In this document: positions 44,179-53,832 of the stretch, piece after piece
How the letters are laid out: every line of letters starts with the position of its first letter
How positions within the stretch are numbered: position 1 is the stretch's first letter
Assembly: GCA_025504975.1 (NCBI GenBank)
Contig: JANUWI010000002.1
Coordinates: forward strand, 3,224,001-3,288,000
DNA from: Plenodomus lindquistii
Taxonomy: Eukaryota > Ascomycota > Dothideomycetes > Pleosporales > Leptosphaeriaceae
Length of the DNA stretch: 64,000 nucleotides
Reading direction: 5' to 3'
Made by a program: the position numbers and the translations under genes
The notes under the pieces: generated by a model
What the model was told of the DNA's origin: nothing
What the model saw: the letters and a program-made list of their open reading frames with translations, nothing else
Databases searched by the model: none

Positions 44179-45702
44179 ATGGCACCATCAACATTAGACC
44201 AGATAGTCAAGGGCGCACCCGCATCCAACACCAACCTCGAAAAGGTTGCCAACAGTATCAACGCACCTCACGACCCGAACGACCGGCGCCCAGCGTCCAA
44301 GTCACCACGATTCCCCGTTGCCAACGACCCAGTCTCCCTCCTGCCATCCGCTCCGTCGCAGATATACTTGAATCTTCTCATCCTCGAAGCCAGCCTACGC
44401 AGCCAATACCTCACACTTCGCGCGCGCCGGCGGCAGAACACATTCGTTCTTACACTACTCGCTCTATGGATAGGCTTCTGCTTCTACCTTCTATGGCTAC
44501 GGCCTCGAGAAGATGGCAAGGGCATAGGCGGGTCACAGTACTGGCTGGTTGATATGCTGCAGAAGGTCGGCTTCATCACGGGCGTTGTCACGGCACTCTT
44601 GTTCTGGGCGACGGGCCAGTGGGAGAGGGGTGTCAGGTGGCCTAGAAGATGGATCGGGGTAGCTAATCGTGGTCTGAGGGGCATGAATGCAAAGATCGTT
44701 GTGATCCGAGGGCCTTGGTGGAGAGAGCTCGTTGAATGGGGGTACTTCGTCGTGCCCTTTTCAGGTGGACTATGGGGTGGAGAGCAAGGTGGCAGCTCGT
44801 ACCACTTTATCAACGTTGCGCAGGAGAACAAGAACGGTCTACAGGGCGGTCACGCAAGACATCGCAGAGTCGAAGACGGCAAGGAATACGCAGAGGAGGA
44901 TATTGCGCCTGGAGGCGACTACATCAAGCTTCTGCTCCTACCGAAACCATTCACGCCAGACTTCAGGCAAGAGTGGGAGGTATACCGCAACGAGTACTGG
45001 GCCACCGAGAACGAGCGACGCGCCGAACTCCGAAAGCGCGTTCGTGCCAGGCAGCGCGAGATCGCAAGAGAAGAAGGTGGACTGCTCTGGTGGACCGGCT
45101 GGCGAGGATGGAAGCGCGCTCGTGGAATCAGTGGCAGGAGTGCAGACGTCGAGAAGTCTGGACATCACCACAGCCACAGTCGCACGAACAGCATGGCACA
45201 TTCGGGAAGAAAGAGAAGGCCTAGTGTGCTGCAAAGCGTGCGAGGTCGAGACGGAAGCCAGTCGAGAAGCAGCTCCCGGAGTACCACACCAACCCCGGAT
45301 CTTGACCTAGACGGACGACCGCGAGCCCTGGGAGATCGAGAACGTCGCTGGAGCAATAGCACGACTGGTAGTACTGCAAGCACCTCTCGTCAGGGTTCCC
45401 TCCGGTCGAAGAAGACGATTACACAGGGCAATGCACAGTCTGCTCGTCAACAGACCATCAGACCGAAGCTGCCAGGTGCCAGGCCAGATACACCTGGTGA
45501 AGGCAACCTACCGTGGCAGAGCAAACGCGCAAGCTCCCTAAGCAATGCGGAAAGCATGAGCGAGATGGAAGAGGAGGGTTACGAAGCGGCGACTGAAGCG
45601 ACACGAAGCGACACGGATCTGTCAAGACCACAGGTTAAGAGGAGGAGTAGTCGTGAAGGCAGTGGCAGCGGCAGCGGCAGCGGGAGAGCAGAGAGCGCGT
45701 AG
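44179..45702 (+). CDS. SPO7: Spo7, regulatory subunit of Nem1-Spo7 phosphatase
   Basis: Single exon, 507 codons. The N-terminal conserved region IYLNLLILEASLRSQYLTLRARRRQ is followed by two membrane segments (about 96-115, VLTLLALWIGFCFYLLWL; about 133-152, VGFITGVVTALLFWATG), the Spo7 hairpin in the nuclear envelope/ER. Conserved sequence continues through KLLLLPKPFTPDFRQEWEVYRNEYW, then a long Ser/Arg-rich disordered tail ending in a (Gly-Ser)n run. With Nem1 it dephosphorylates the phosphatidate phosphatase Pah1/Smp2 and so controls triacylglycerol synthesis and nuclear membrane growth. The disordered tail is longer than in yeast Spo7 (259 residues), as usual in filamentous fungi. Confidence 0.88.
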   Translation: MAPSTLDQIVKGAPASNTNLEKVANSINAPHDPNDRRPASKSPRFPVANDPVSLLPSAPSQIYLNLLILEASLRSQYLTLRARRRQNTFVLTLLALWIGFCFYLLWLRPREDGKGIGGSQYWLVDMLQKVGFITGVVTALLFWATGQWERGVRWPRRWIGVANRGLRGMNAKIVVIRGPWWRELVEWGYFVVPFSGGLWGGEQGGSSYHFINVAQENKNGLQGGHARHRRVEDGKEYAEEDIAPGGDYIKLLLLPKPFTPDFRQEWEVYRNEYWATENERRAELRKRVRARQREIAREEGGLLWWTGWRGWKRARGISGRSADVEKSGHHHSHSRTNSMAHSGRKRRPSVLQSVRGRDGSQSRSSSRSTTPTPDLDLDGRPRALGDRERRWSNSTTGSTASTSRQGSLRSKKTITQGNAQSARQQTIRPKLPGARPDTPGEGNLPWQSKRASSLSNAESMSEMEEEGYEAATEATRSDTDLSRPQVKRRSSREGSGSGSGSGRAESA

Positions 45703-46234
45703 ATCATCTTCTGTTTCGCATAAACGTCTTTCATTTTTTCATCTCGCATACCTTGCATTATTTGTACATTATTGATGCGTTTATGTTGCATGATTGTATA
45801 CGATATATAGCGAGGAGTAACGGGTTCACGGTACATGATTACGCCGGGGAAAACAAAAGTTGATTCCAAACATCATAATGCCACGCTTCCTCACTTTGGA
45901 TCATTTCTTCCATAAAGTCCAAAAGTTCTAGGAGTTGACACCGCTCAGGGTGGCTATGCTAATCATCCAACCAATGACATCGTCTGCTGGTGACTCAAAA
46001 CTCATCACAGCGATACCACGTGATCATTCCCTTGGTAAACCCCAATCATGTGTGAATGTACCTATATATACTCAAGTGTTCCTCAGGCTTCGTCAATATC
46101 TCATATCCGTTCCATCTCCTTGCATCCACTTAACACCCTTAAGAGTGGGACAGCGCTTCTCTAATTCGAGCTTCTAGTTCATCTACATCCAGCTTCTTCA
46201 ACTTCGAAGTCTACCAAGAGGGAACTCCGCCAAT
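45703..46234. other. Intergenic, upstream of REI1-like gene
   Basis: A TATATATA run at 46063-46070 lies about 165 bases before the REI1-like start and may be its TATA box. No other feature seen. Confidence 0.4.
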
Positions 46235-47346
46235 ATGGCTTCAGAGACACGCAAGTATCCTTGTAATACTTGCTCTGTCACCTTTGCAACTAGTGAACTT
46301 CAGCGCTCGCACATGCGACAATCGTGGCAGTAAGTTCTCATACAGTTTTGTGGACCAGAGACTGATGACGCAACAGTATATTTAATCTCAGGAGCCGGGT
46401 CGCTGCACTACCGGCGGTATCGAAAGAAGAGTACGACGCGAAAGCTCAGAGTCCTGAGATCACATGTGATTCAAAGAATCGTGGCGAGGTCAAGATCACG
46501 CTCTCCTCTCCAATGATCCGGTCCGAAGTCCACTCCACTTCAAACGAGATGGAAGAAGAAGAAGAAGAGCTCGCTGTAGTGCCCTCAACTAGATGTCTCT
46601 TCTGCTCCAACATCTTTTCTTCTCTCTCCACAAACATGGATCACATGGCTATCACTCACGGCCTATTCATCCCGTCACCAGAGCGCCTATACGACCTTGC
46701 CTCCTTCGTCGGATATCTCGCCACCATTATCTTCGAATACAAAGAGTGTCTCTACTGCGGAGTCGAAAAAGGCACAGTCGACGGTGTCCAAACGCACATG
46801 CGAGACAAGGGACACTGTATGCTTAATCTCCAGAACGGATCTGAACTTCTTGACTTTTGGGAGACTGACGAGTTCAACGATGAAGAAGGCGAGGAAGACG
46901 GAGAGAAAATTACACAAAGAACAGCAGCAGTCAAAATCTCAAAAACAGAGATGATACTTCCATCCGGCACAGTCATCAATTCACGCTCATATACCACGCA
47001 ATTGCGAACGAAACCGGGTCTTACACACACAAGGAGTAGGGGACTACAGCACCGAAGGGATAAATCCGCCGAGTGTCTTGCTATCGTAGCAAGAACAGGA
47101 CAAGGAAATCAGGCAGACCAACCATGTGCGAAAGACTCGTCGCGATACGATCATCGCATTGCTGTACGTGGTGAAATGGGCCTCGTAGGCGTTTCAGAGG
47201 GTCAAAGACGCGCGCTGCAGGTTATAGAGATGAAGATGAAGAAGAGAGAGGCGATAGCGAAGACCAAAAGACGACATGCGATGGAACAGCAGCCGGTCAA
47301 AGCAATGTACTATAAGACGGAGAATCCTGTGTATCAGGCTGGATGA
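46235..47346 (+). CDS. REI1-like C2H2 zinc-finger protein, shortened
   Basis: Two exons, 46235-46329 and 46377-47346, in phase; 354 residues. The first zinc finger YPCNTCSVTFATSELQRSHMRQSWHIFNLRSRVAALP matches the REI1/ZNF622 start. After a short acidic linker come the paired fingers typical of the family: CLFCSNIFSSLSTNMDHMAITHGLFIP and CLYCGVEKGTVDGVQTHMRDKGHC, then LLDFWE and the C-terminal RTKPGLTHTRSRGLQHRRDKSAEC region. REI1 releases Alb1-Arx1 from pre-60S ribosomes in the cytoplasm. The second C2H2 finger that REI1 normally has in the linker is missing, and the protein is shorter than usual REI1. It may be a divergent paralogue rather than the essential REI1 (inference). Confidence 0.75.
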
Positions 47347-47675
47347 CTGAGGTAGATACATTGAAGTCGTCTGGTAGATGTTTTAGGCGTCAGCTTGTCG
47401 TCGCTGTGAATGGCTTGCCAAGACAAGGATGTTGACAATTGCATGCAAAAGACTGCTTATCATGTGATCGTCGCAAAGTATCTTGCGCGATCAATTTAAC
47501 AATAGAATCACATCCTGCAGCGAAGTGAAGACCGTTTTACATGGGTTGGTGGTAGAACGTGCTTTCCGGTGCCCGCCGCCATCTCGAAACGGGAGGTGCA
47601 GATCACGCTAGTACAGTATCAAAGCTCCCAATACACATGTCGCTCGCATGACTACACATCGTCTGCCTTTTCACC
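47347..47675. other. Intergenic region
   Basis: Between two plus-strand genes. Nothing recognised. Confidence 0.45.
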
Positions 47676-49473
47676 ATGAGTCTCTTCAGTGCGCTCGGCG
47701 TATCTTTGTCCCTCATAAGCGGCATATGGATACCAGGCACCCTCCTATGCTGTATACCATGGGTGCAGAAACGTTGGTTCACCCCCCCTGGTGAAGCTAG
47801 CTTGTGACCGTACTGAAATATTCCTAGAAATGCTATATCTGCACAACATCACATTCTTCCCTGGGAAATGGCTTGATGAACCTGAAAGAGCTGGATTCTT
47901 GAGTACGTGGATGCATGTAGAGTTTGTTGGGCTACTCGGCTCATCCTTTCAGAGAATCAGGTCGCGCCGTTTCGCATCACGACAAGCGATGACGAGAAAC
48001 TATTCGCATGGCTCATTACCCCACTGGGTGTATACGCGAGACACGCCGACCAATTCATCCAGCAGCAATCGGGTAGTATCGAAGACCACCTCGCCTTCAA
48101 GCTACTACGGACGGATCCAGATGCAAGGCTGTTACTCTATTTCCACGGCAACTCCGCTACACTCGCACAGGAACGACGAACCATAGAGTACCGCTCCTAC
48201 TCTTCAGGAGCATCAGAGAAGATGTTTATCCTCGCATTTGATTACCGCGGATTTGGCAAGTCATCAGGTAATCCATCGGAACCGGGCCTACTCAACGATG
48301 CCGACGCAGTCATCGACTGGGCACTCAACACAGCCACCATATCTCCAGATCGTATCGTTCTTCTCGGCCACTCGCTGGGTACGGCAGTAGTCGCAGGCGC
48401 GGCACACCGTTATGCCAAGCGAGGCATAGAATTCGCGGGCTTGGTGCTCTGCGCTGCATTTACGAATGCAGGGAATGCGTTCTCGTCGTATTCGATTGGG
48501 GGTGTTGTGCCTGTTCTTGCGCCGTTGAAGTTGTCGGGGGCGTGTCAGAGGTGGTTTAGTGGGCGTATGCGCGATACGTGGAAGTCGGATGAACGTCTTG
48601 CGCATCTTGCTCGTAAGTCTATTGTTCCCTCTTGCAATGCATACGAAAATGTAGTTGTGGACTTCACTCCGCCATCGAGACTAGGTATTGCCGAGAAGCA
48701 CGGCAAGGCAAGACAAGCGCTGAACACAGCCTCAAATCATCGCTCCGATGCATCAATACACGTATACATTTCATTGACATTTACTCAGGAACATGCTCGC
48801 AATTCCAGCTAGTCCTAGTGCACGCCGAGGACGACAGCACAATGCCATGGCACGAAACCGAGGCTCTATTCCAGTCCACGATCAAGGCCGCCAAGGATGC
48901 CAGCCTCCCCAGTAGCACCGCAGACGCAGATCTTCAAGTCGTCGATATGGGCGAGGCAGGCAGACAAGAAGTGTGGAAAGGAAGTTCTCGCTGCATCACA
49001 AAAACGATAGCAAAACACGGCGGTACGTACTCTTCTACCCCATCTTTCACCGTCCTGGTGGTTGGTCTCGGCTATCGTGAGCGCGATCTGCAGATCGGCC
49101 GCGAGGCAGCCTTGCGGGATGCAGGTCCCCAACTGCCCACATTTGCGCACCACCACACGAGAGACCACGAGGGAATTGTTCCTTTCCCAGTCACTGCATC
49201 ATCACTCTGCCATGCAATTCACTCGCTGTTCCCAGCCCATTTCATTCATCATGACATATCACCCCAACATGATTCCCAATGCCGTCACATGCACATGCAC
49301 ATCCACATACCCAGACTTCCCGCGCGATCCCGGCCCAGCCTAGACGCACACCACAAGCCCACGCTAACGCAACCCCAACTTGCCTAGGCCACAACGCGTC
49401 AATGACATGGTCCCCCGTCGCACTCACGATCCTCCAGGTTTTTGGGATCGCGGCTCCCACAGCGCATACATAG
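47676..49473 (+). CDS. ABHD12-like alpha/beta hydrolase, membrane-anchored
   Basis: Five exons, 47676-47790, 47828-47902, 47953-48612, 48789-49022, 49388-49473; 389 residues. An N-terminal hydrophobic anchor (SLFSALGVSLSLISGIWIPGTLLCCIPW) is followed by an alpha/beta hydrolase: YFHGNSAT (oxyanion region), FDYRGFGKSSG, GHSLGTAVV (nucleophile Ser), LVHAEDDSTMPW (acid Asp) and GGHNASMTWSPVALTILQVF (His). The order and the His in the last exon fit ABHD12/BEM46-type serine hydrolases acting on lysophospholipids or monoacylglycerols; the substrate is not proven. The first intron is only 37 nt, while introns 3 and 4 are long for this window (176 and 365 nt). The last is supported by the GCTAACG branch motif and by recovery of the catalytic His. 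Confidence 0.82.
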
Positions 49474-50044
49474 CGCGTGGAGCTTAATACCTTAGTCTAC
49501 GTTTTCGGCTTCCAAGGCTCTCGTTCTCTGCCACGAGTTCTTCCAAGCGTAGATGCCCCGCGTCATTCGGTCTTGTAAGTCTTGTGTGATGGATGTGTAT
49601 GACGTTTTTGGGAGGGGGGGGCGGGGGGGGTGAGGCCGTCATGGGTCTGGTGGGTGTACAAAGGGTGGTGGGTGGACGTTGAGGGAGGACATCGTTGTGA
49701 AGGTATCTATATTTTTTTAACGGCACGGTATCTTGGCTACTGAGCAGTGAGTGGTTGTTAGTGGATACTTATTCACAGTGTCGTTGTCACTTGTGTTGAG
49801 GTGGCCGTTTGAATAAGATACCCACGCACGCACGCACGCGTCATTCACAGTGCTTCGTTAGAGTCACTTGCTATTGTCGGTTACCTATCATCGCCACTAC
49901 CTCTTGTTTGCACCGGGATTCAACTCACATATCATACCTCGCTCGCCATCTTCAATACTTCTTCACCTGTCGCCGTAACCAAACTATCAACCAACCAACC
50001 AACCAACCTCTCACCGCACACCCAAACCACAACTCAACCACACA
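49474..50044. other. Intergenic region with short simple repeats
   Basis: Contains a G-run at 49613-49630, a (CGCA)n tract at 49825-49838 and a (CAAC)n tract near 49990-50008. The last two are in the probable leader of the next gene. No gene recognised. Confidence 0.5.
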
Positions 50045-50527
50045 ATGCCAGCCCTCCACCTCCACGCCACCCACCTATCCCCCCGCTTCCTAACCGACAC
50101 CACCAGCGGCGGCATCTCTCCCACCGCCATCGGCCTCCTCATCGGCGTCGGTCTGATCCCCGCCATAATCCTCATCTGGGTCATCTGCTGGCTTCTCTTC
50201 GGCTACCCCAATGACCGCAACATCTGCTGCTGCGTACGCAAGCGCAAGCGCACAAACAAGGACCAACCCGATCCCGCGCCGCCGATGGTGCAGCGCGGAA
50301 GCCAGGATACGCTGTGGGATGAGGCGGTGGTTAGTTTGCCGAAGCGGCCGTATGTGGCATGGAGGAGTGAGTCGGGGAGTTCGAGTTTGAGTAATGGGGG
50401 AGGAGGAGGAGGAGGGGAGGAGGGGAGGGAGATGGAGAAGGGGGGGAGGCCGGGGTGGAGGGAGAGGGTGAGTGAGGGGAGTGCGGAGACGGTGGTGGGT
50501 GTGCAGGAACCGAGGAGATTTGTGTGA
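50045..50527 (+). CDS. Small single-pass membrane protein of unknown function
   Basis: Single exon, 160 codons. About 24 outer residues precede a strong membrane helix at about 27-52 (TAIGLLIGVGLIPAIILIWVICWLLF). The sequence then turns to NICCCVRKRKRTNK, a Cys-triplet plus basic patch typical of palmitoylated, stop-transfer juxtamembrane regions. The cytoplasmic tail is disordered, with a Gly run and a Glu/Arg-rich end. The codon GGAGGA repeats that encode the Gly run may vary in length. The layout resembles the genes at 35135 and 40213. I do not recognise a family. Confidence 0.55.
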   Translation: MPALHLHATHLSPRFLTDTTSGGISPTAIGLLIGVGLIPAIILIWVICWLLFGYPNDRNICCCVRKRKRTNKDQPDPAPPMVQRGSQDTLWDEAVVSLPKRPYVAWRSESGSSSLSNGGGGGGGEEGREMEKGGRPGWRERVSEGSAETVVGVQEPRRFV

Positions 50528-51765
50528 GGATTTTGCATGGGTGAGGGATGGAAGGGGCTTCCTTTGCATTGCAATGAGATGAACGACTACGACGGATTTA
50601 CGCAGCCAGGACGAAGGAGGGAGAGTTTGGAAAACACTTCGTCATACGACATGACAGGCCTGAATCAACACGCTCCGCAGTGCGAGGTTTCTCGGCGACG
50701 GAGCGCTGTGCGGTTGCTACGACTTCAACCATCACACCCGCGATCCGCACTTCACGGGTCCCGAGGCTGGCCGCGGTGGGCGGGAGGTAAAGAAACGTGA
50801 AAGAAAGGGTTGGTGTCCTCATCTGCGGGCCTGCGATAGGTATTGATAGGTCCGCTGGAACAACGTTGACACGTCCGCGCGGTACTTGGGCTGTTGCTGT
50901 ATTGGGGAGAGTCTGCTCAAGACAATACTTGAGCTGAGGGTTGATACGATTTACGATGTTTGTGGAGACTTGTTGCCCTTGGGCAGAGGGTGTGTGGTTG
51001 AAGCGATGAATTGAATGAGTGTTTGCATATATACCTGTTTCCCTTCTCCTGTCTGTGAAGATGGCTGTCTGAACTGAGTGAATCTACGCATGTGTACAGG
51101 AAGACGGGACGATCGAATCGCAGTCACATGTCTTTGAGGTTCAGACTCACCTGCAGTGTGGAGATCCTGACACATCTGATTGGATCCCTTGAGATCTGGC
51201 ATGGTGCCTCAACCACGAATGTTGGGAAGTTGGAGCGACGTAGCGGGGCAGGGGCTGCTTTTTCCCTCATCATCTGGAAACGCATCCGTATCGTATAAGG
51301 AGATGGCGCGTGATTATCTGAAGCGATGTGGCTTCCCACTTGTCAAAGTCACGCTCACTCGTCCATTTCCGCAGCTTCTTATCACCGACCGCATCCTGAC
51401 GTGTGTTTGCGCGCCAGGCAACGACATTTTGACAACTCCAGCAACCAACTCGGGGGCCGAGGACACCATTACACCTCCTTGTACAAAGCAGATTGCTGCC
51501 TGTATTCGCAGATCTAAAGATTGACTCGGGAGCGGCGCGAATACCCGCCCGACGCGCAGTAATCACTTAACTCCGGTGTTGGTCGCGTTCCGCCACCGTA
51601 ACTCGTCCATTCGTCGCAGGACAGACCTCATACGTCAGCACTTGATAAACAATTTGTCGCAGCACCGCCTTAGGGACGCTTTCAACGTCCCAAGGCCTTG
51701 CTCTTTGCGACAAACACCCAAATATCGCAATCATTCTTTATTCCACGTTTTCCTCGAGGCTGCAT
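50528..51765. other. Intergenic region
   Basis: About 1.2 kb. ORFs 51180-51524 and 51270-51566 overlap on opposite strands and neither has a domain or usual composition. No RNA gene or repeat recognised. Confidence 0.45.
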
Positions 51766-53574
51766 ATGCTGCGATCCCATCTGTCGCGACCGAGTGCCCG
51801 CAGCATCATTCACAAGAGCGTTGGATTTGGTGGCGCAAGTTATATCAGCCTGAGTTTGAGTACGCCGGTTCGCATCGAGTCGAGGAGCAATTCGGCCATG
51901 GCTGCGCAAGACGAGGAGATTAGGGAGAGGGACCAGCAGAGCATGTTGGCCAGCCAGCGGGCAAAGGAGCAGGGCGAGGCTGCAGCACCGCAGGGGCGGT
52001 TTGCGAAGTGGTTCCCGCTGAGTGCAAAGGCGGGACTGGATCAGTGGTGGGCAAATCTGTCGCCCATGGCTACAGAACACCGCGTCTTGTCGTTTATACC
52101 GCATCTCCAGAGTCCACCGACGCACACGCAGACTGGCACGACGCCCGAGACAGACGCTACGGCACCCCCGAAGCACGCCCTAGACCAGACCACAACGAAC
52201 AGCCAGAACGATCCTTATGGCCCGCGAAGATGGAACTCGCAGATGGTGGAGCTGAGTGGCAAGGACCGCGCCTTGAACGAGTTCTCGGTGGAGCGACTCG
52301 GTGAAGATGTCGAGAACAACCTGGTCATGCTGCACGGCTACGGCGCAGGCTTGGGCTTCTTCTACCGCAACTTCGAGTCGATATCGCGCTCAGAAGGCTG
52401 GAAGGTGTATGCGCTCGACTTACTCGGCATGGGACGAAGTAGCCGGCCGAACTTCAAGATTCACGCCAAGGACAAGGAAGGTAAGGTCTCAGAGGCCGAG
52501 TCGTGGTTCGTGGACGCGCTGGAGGAGTGGCGCATCAAGCGCGGCTTGGAGCGATTTACGCTGCTGGGTCACAGTCTCGGTGGCTATCTAGCCGTGGCAT
52601 ATGCGCTCAAATACCCAGGCCATCTCAACAAGTTGATTCTCGCTTCGCCAGTCGGTATCCCAGAAGACCCCTATGCCGTTGACGAAGAACTACCCGACCC
52701 CCAAGACTCAACAATGGCCAACGAGTTCACTCAAGACGCCGCTGAAACACGAAACGGCGTGCACCCCTCAACAGCCGACAACAACAATTTCATGAACCAG
52801 GCCAAGAAAGCCAGTACGTGCCCCTTCTTCCACTCCTCCCACTTAATCTCTAAACCCATATCTAATAATCCCCACCCAGACTCCAAACCCAAAGATGCCA
52901 AACAACCCCCCAAACGCCGTCTCCCCGGCTGGCTCTACTACCTCTGGGAAGCCAACATGGTCTCCCCCTTCACCTTTGTCCGGTGGTCCGGCCCCCTCGG
53001 CCCCCGCCTCGTCTCAGGCTGGACATCGCGCCGCTTCTCGCAGCTCCCCGACGAAGAAGCCCAAGCGCTGCACGACTACAGCTATGCACTCTTCCGCCAG
53101 CGCGGGAGCTCAGAGTACGCGCTCGCATATTTATTAGCACCCGGTGCTTTTGCGCGGAGTCCATTGATTAGACGGATTCAGGGCGTGGGAAGACAGTATA
53201 TTGAGGGGCATAAATCTACAATGGGCGGTGATGATCAGGGTAGTGCTGTATTGCAGAGTTCAACAACAACAACAACAACAACGCGGGAGAGACGCCGCGA
53301 AACTGGGTACCCAATCATCTTCATGTACGGCGAGAATGATTGGATGGATGTAGCGGGCGGTTTTGCAGCCGAGGAGAAGATTAAAGCGGAGCGGAAACGC
53401 GTGTTGGCTGATGCGTCGCCTGAGGAGAAGAAGCGCGATGGTGGTGTGGCAAAGGTTGTGATTATTAATAAGGCGGGTCATCATGTTTATTTGGATGGGT
53501 GGGAGCAGTTTAATCGTGTCATGGCGGAGGAGATGGAGGATGTGAGGAGGAGGGAGAGGGAGAGGAGGGTGTAG
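51766..53574 (+). CDS. CLD1/ABHD5-like mitochondrial alpha/beta hydrolase
   Basis: Two exons, 51766-52813 and 52880-53574, 580 residues. The 66-nt intron has no stop, so the unspliced frame stays open; removal gives AKKANSKPKDAKQ. The N-terminus MLRSHLSRPSARSIIHKSVG is basic and Ser-rich, a likely mitochondrial presequence. Hydrolase motifs: VMLHGYGAGLGFFYRN, LDLLGMGRSSRP, LLGHSLGGYLA (nucleophile Ser), FMYGENDWMD (acid) and INKAGHHVYLDGWEQFN, which includes the HxxxxD acyltransferase-like motif of the ABHD4/5-CLD1 group. Yeast Cld1 deacylates cardiolipin in mitochondria, the first step of its remodelling. The assignment to CLD1 rests on these motifs and the presequence. A polymorphic (ACA)n run encodes seven Thr near 53262. 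Confidence 0.85.
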   Translation: MLRSHLSRPSARSIIHKSVGFGGASYISLSLSTPVRIESRSNSAMAAQDEEIRERDQQSMLASQRAKEQGEAAAPQGRFAKWFPLSAKAGLDQWWANLSPMATEHRVLSFIPHLQSPPTHTQTGTTPETDATAPPKHALDQTTTNSQNDPYGPRRWNSQMVELSGKDRALNEFSVERLGEDVENNLVMLHGYGAGLGFFYRNFESISRSEGWKVYALDLLGMGRSSRPNFKIHAKDKEGKVSEAESWFVDALEEWRIKRGLERFTLLGHSLGGYLAVAYALKYPGHLNKLILASPVGIPEDPYAVDEELPDPQDSTMANEFTQDAAETRNGVHPSTADNNNFMNQAKKASTCPFFHSSHLISKPISNNPHPDSKPKDAKQPPKRRLPGWLYYLWEANMVSPFTFVRWSGPLGPRLVSGWTSRRFSQLPDEEAQALHDYSYALFRQRGSSEYALAYLLAPGAFARSPLIRRIQGVGRQYIEGHKSTMGGDDQGSAVLQSSTTTTTTTRERRRETGYPIIFMYGENDWMDVAGGFAAEEKIKAERKRVLADASPEEKKRDGGVAKVVIINKAGHHVYLDGWEQFNRVMAEEMEDVRRRERERRV

Positions 53575-53832
53575 AATGGGTACTTAGTTTGAATATATTG
53601 GTTATCGGGGTTAGAGGGAGTTGTGGTGTTGGAGGGCATTGGAATTGGAATTGGGATTGGGATTCGGTAGATATAGGGTATATTAGACGCCACTGTACAC
53701 ACCATATATACTACGATAGATATCACGACATTGGAACAGTATTCAAATTTAACTCTTGCACGTTCCTGTCTTTGCAATCCTGCCATTCGACAAGGATACT
53801 ACATACACCTATCCACTCACCTCACCCCGCCC

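Noticed and set aside
49613..49630. G-run as a possible telomere-like or quadruplex feature
   Set aside because: A single short run without the four G-tracts needed, beside ordinary low-complexity sequence.
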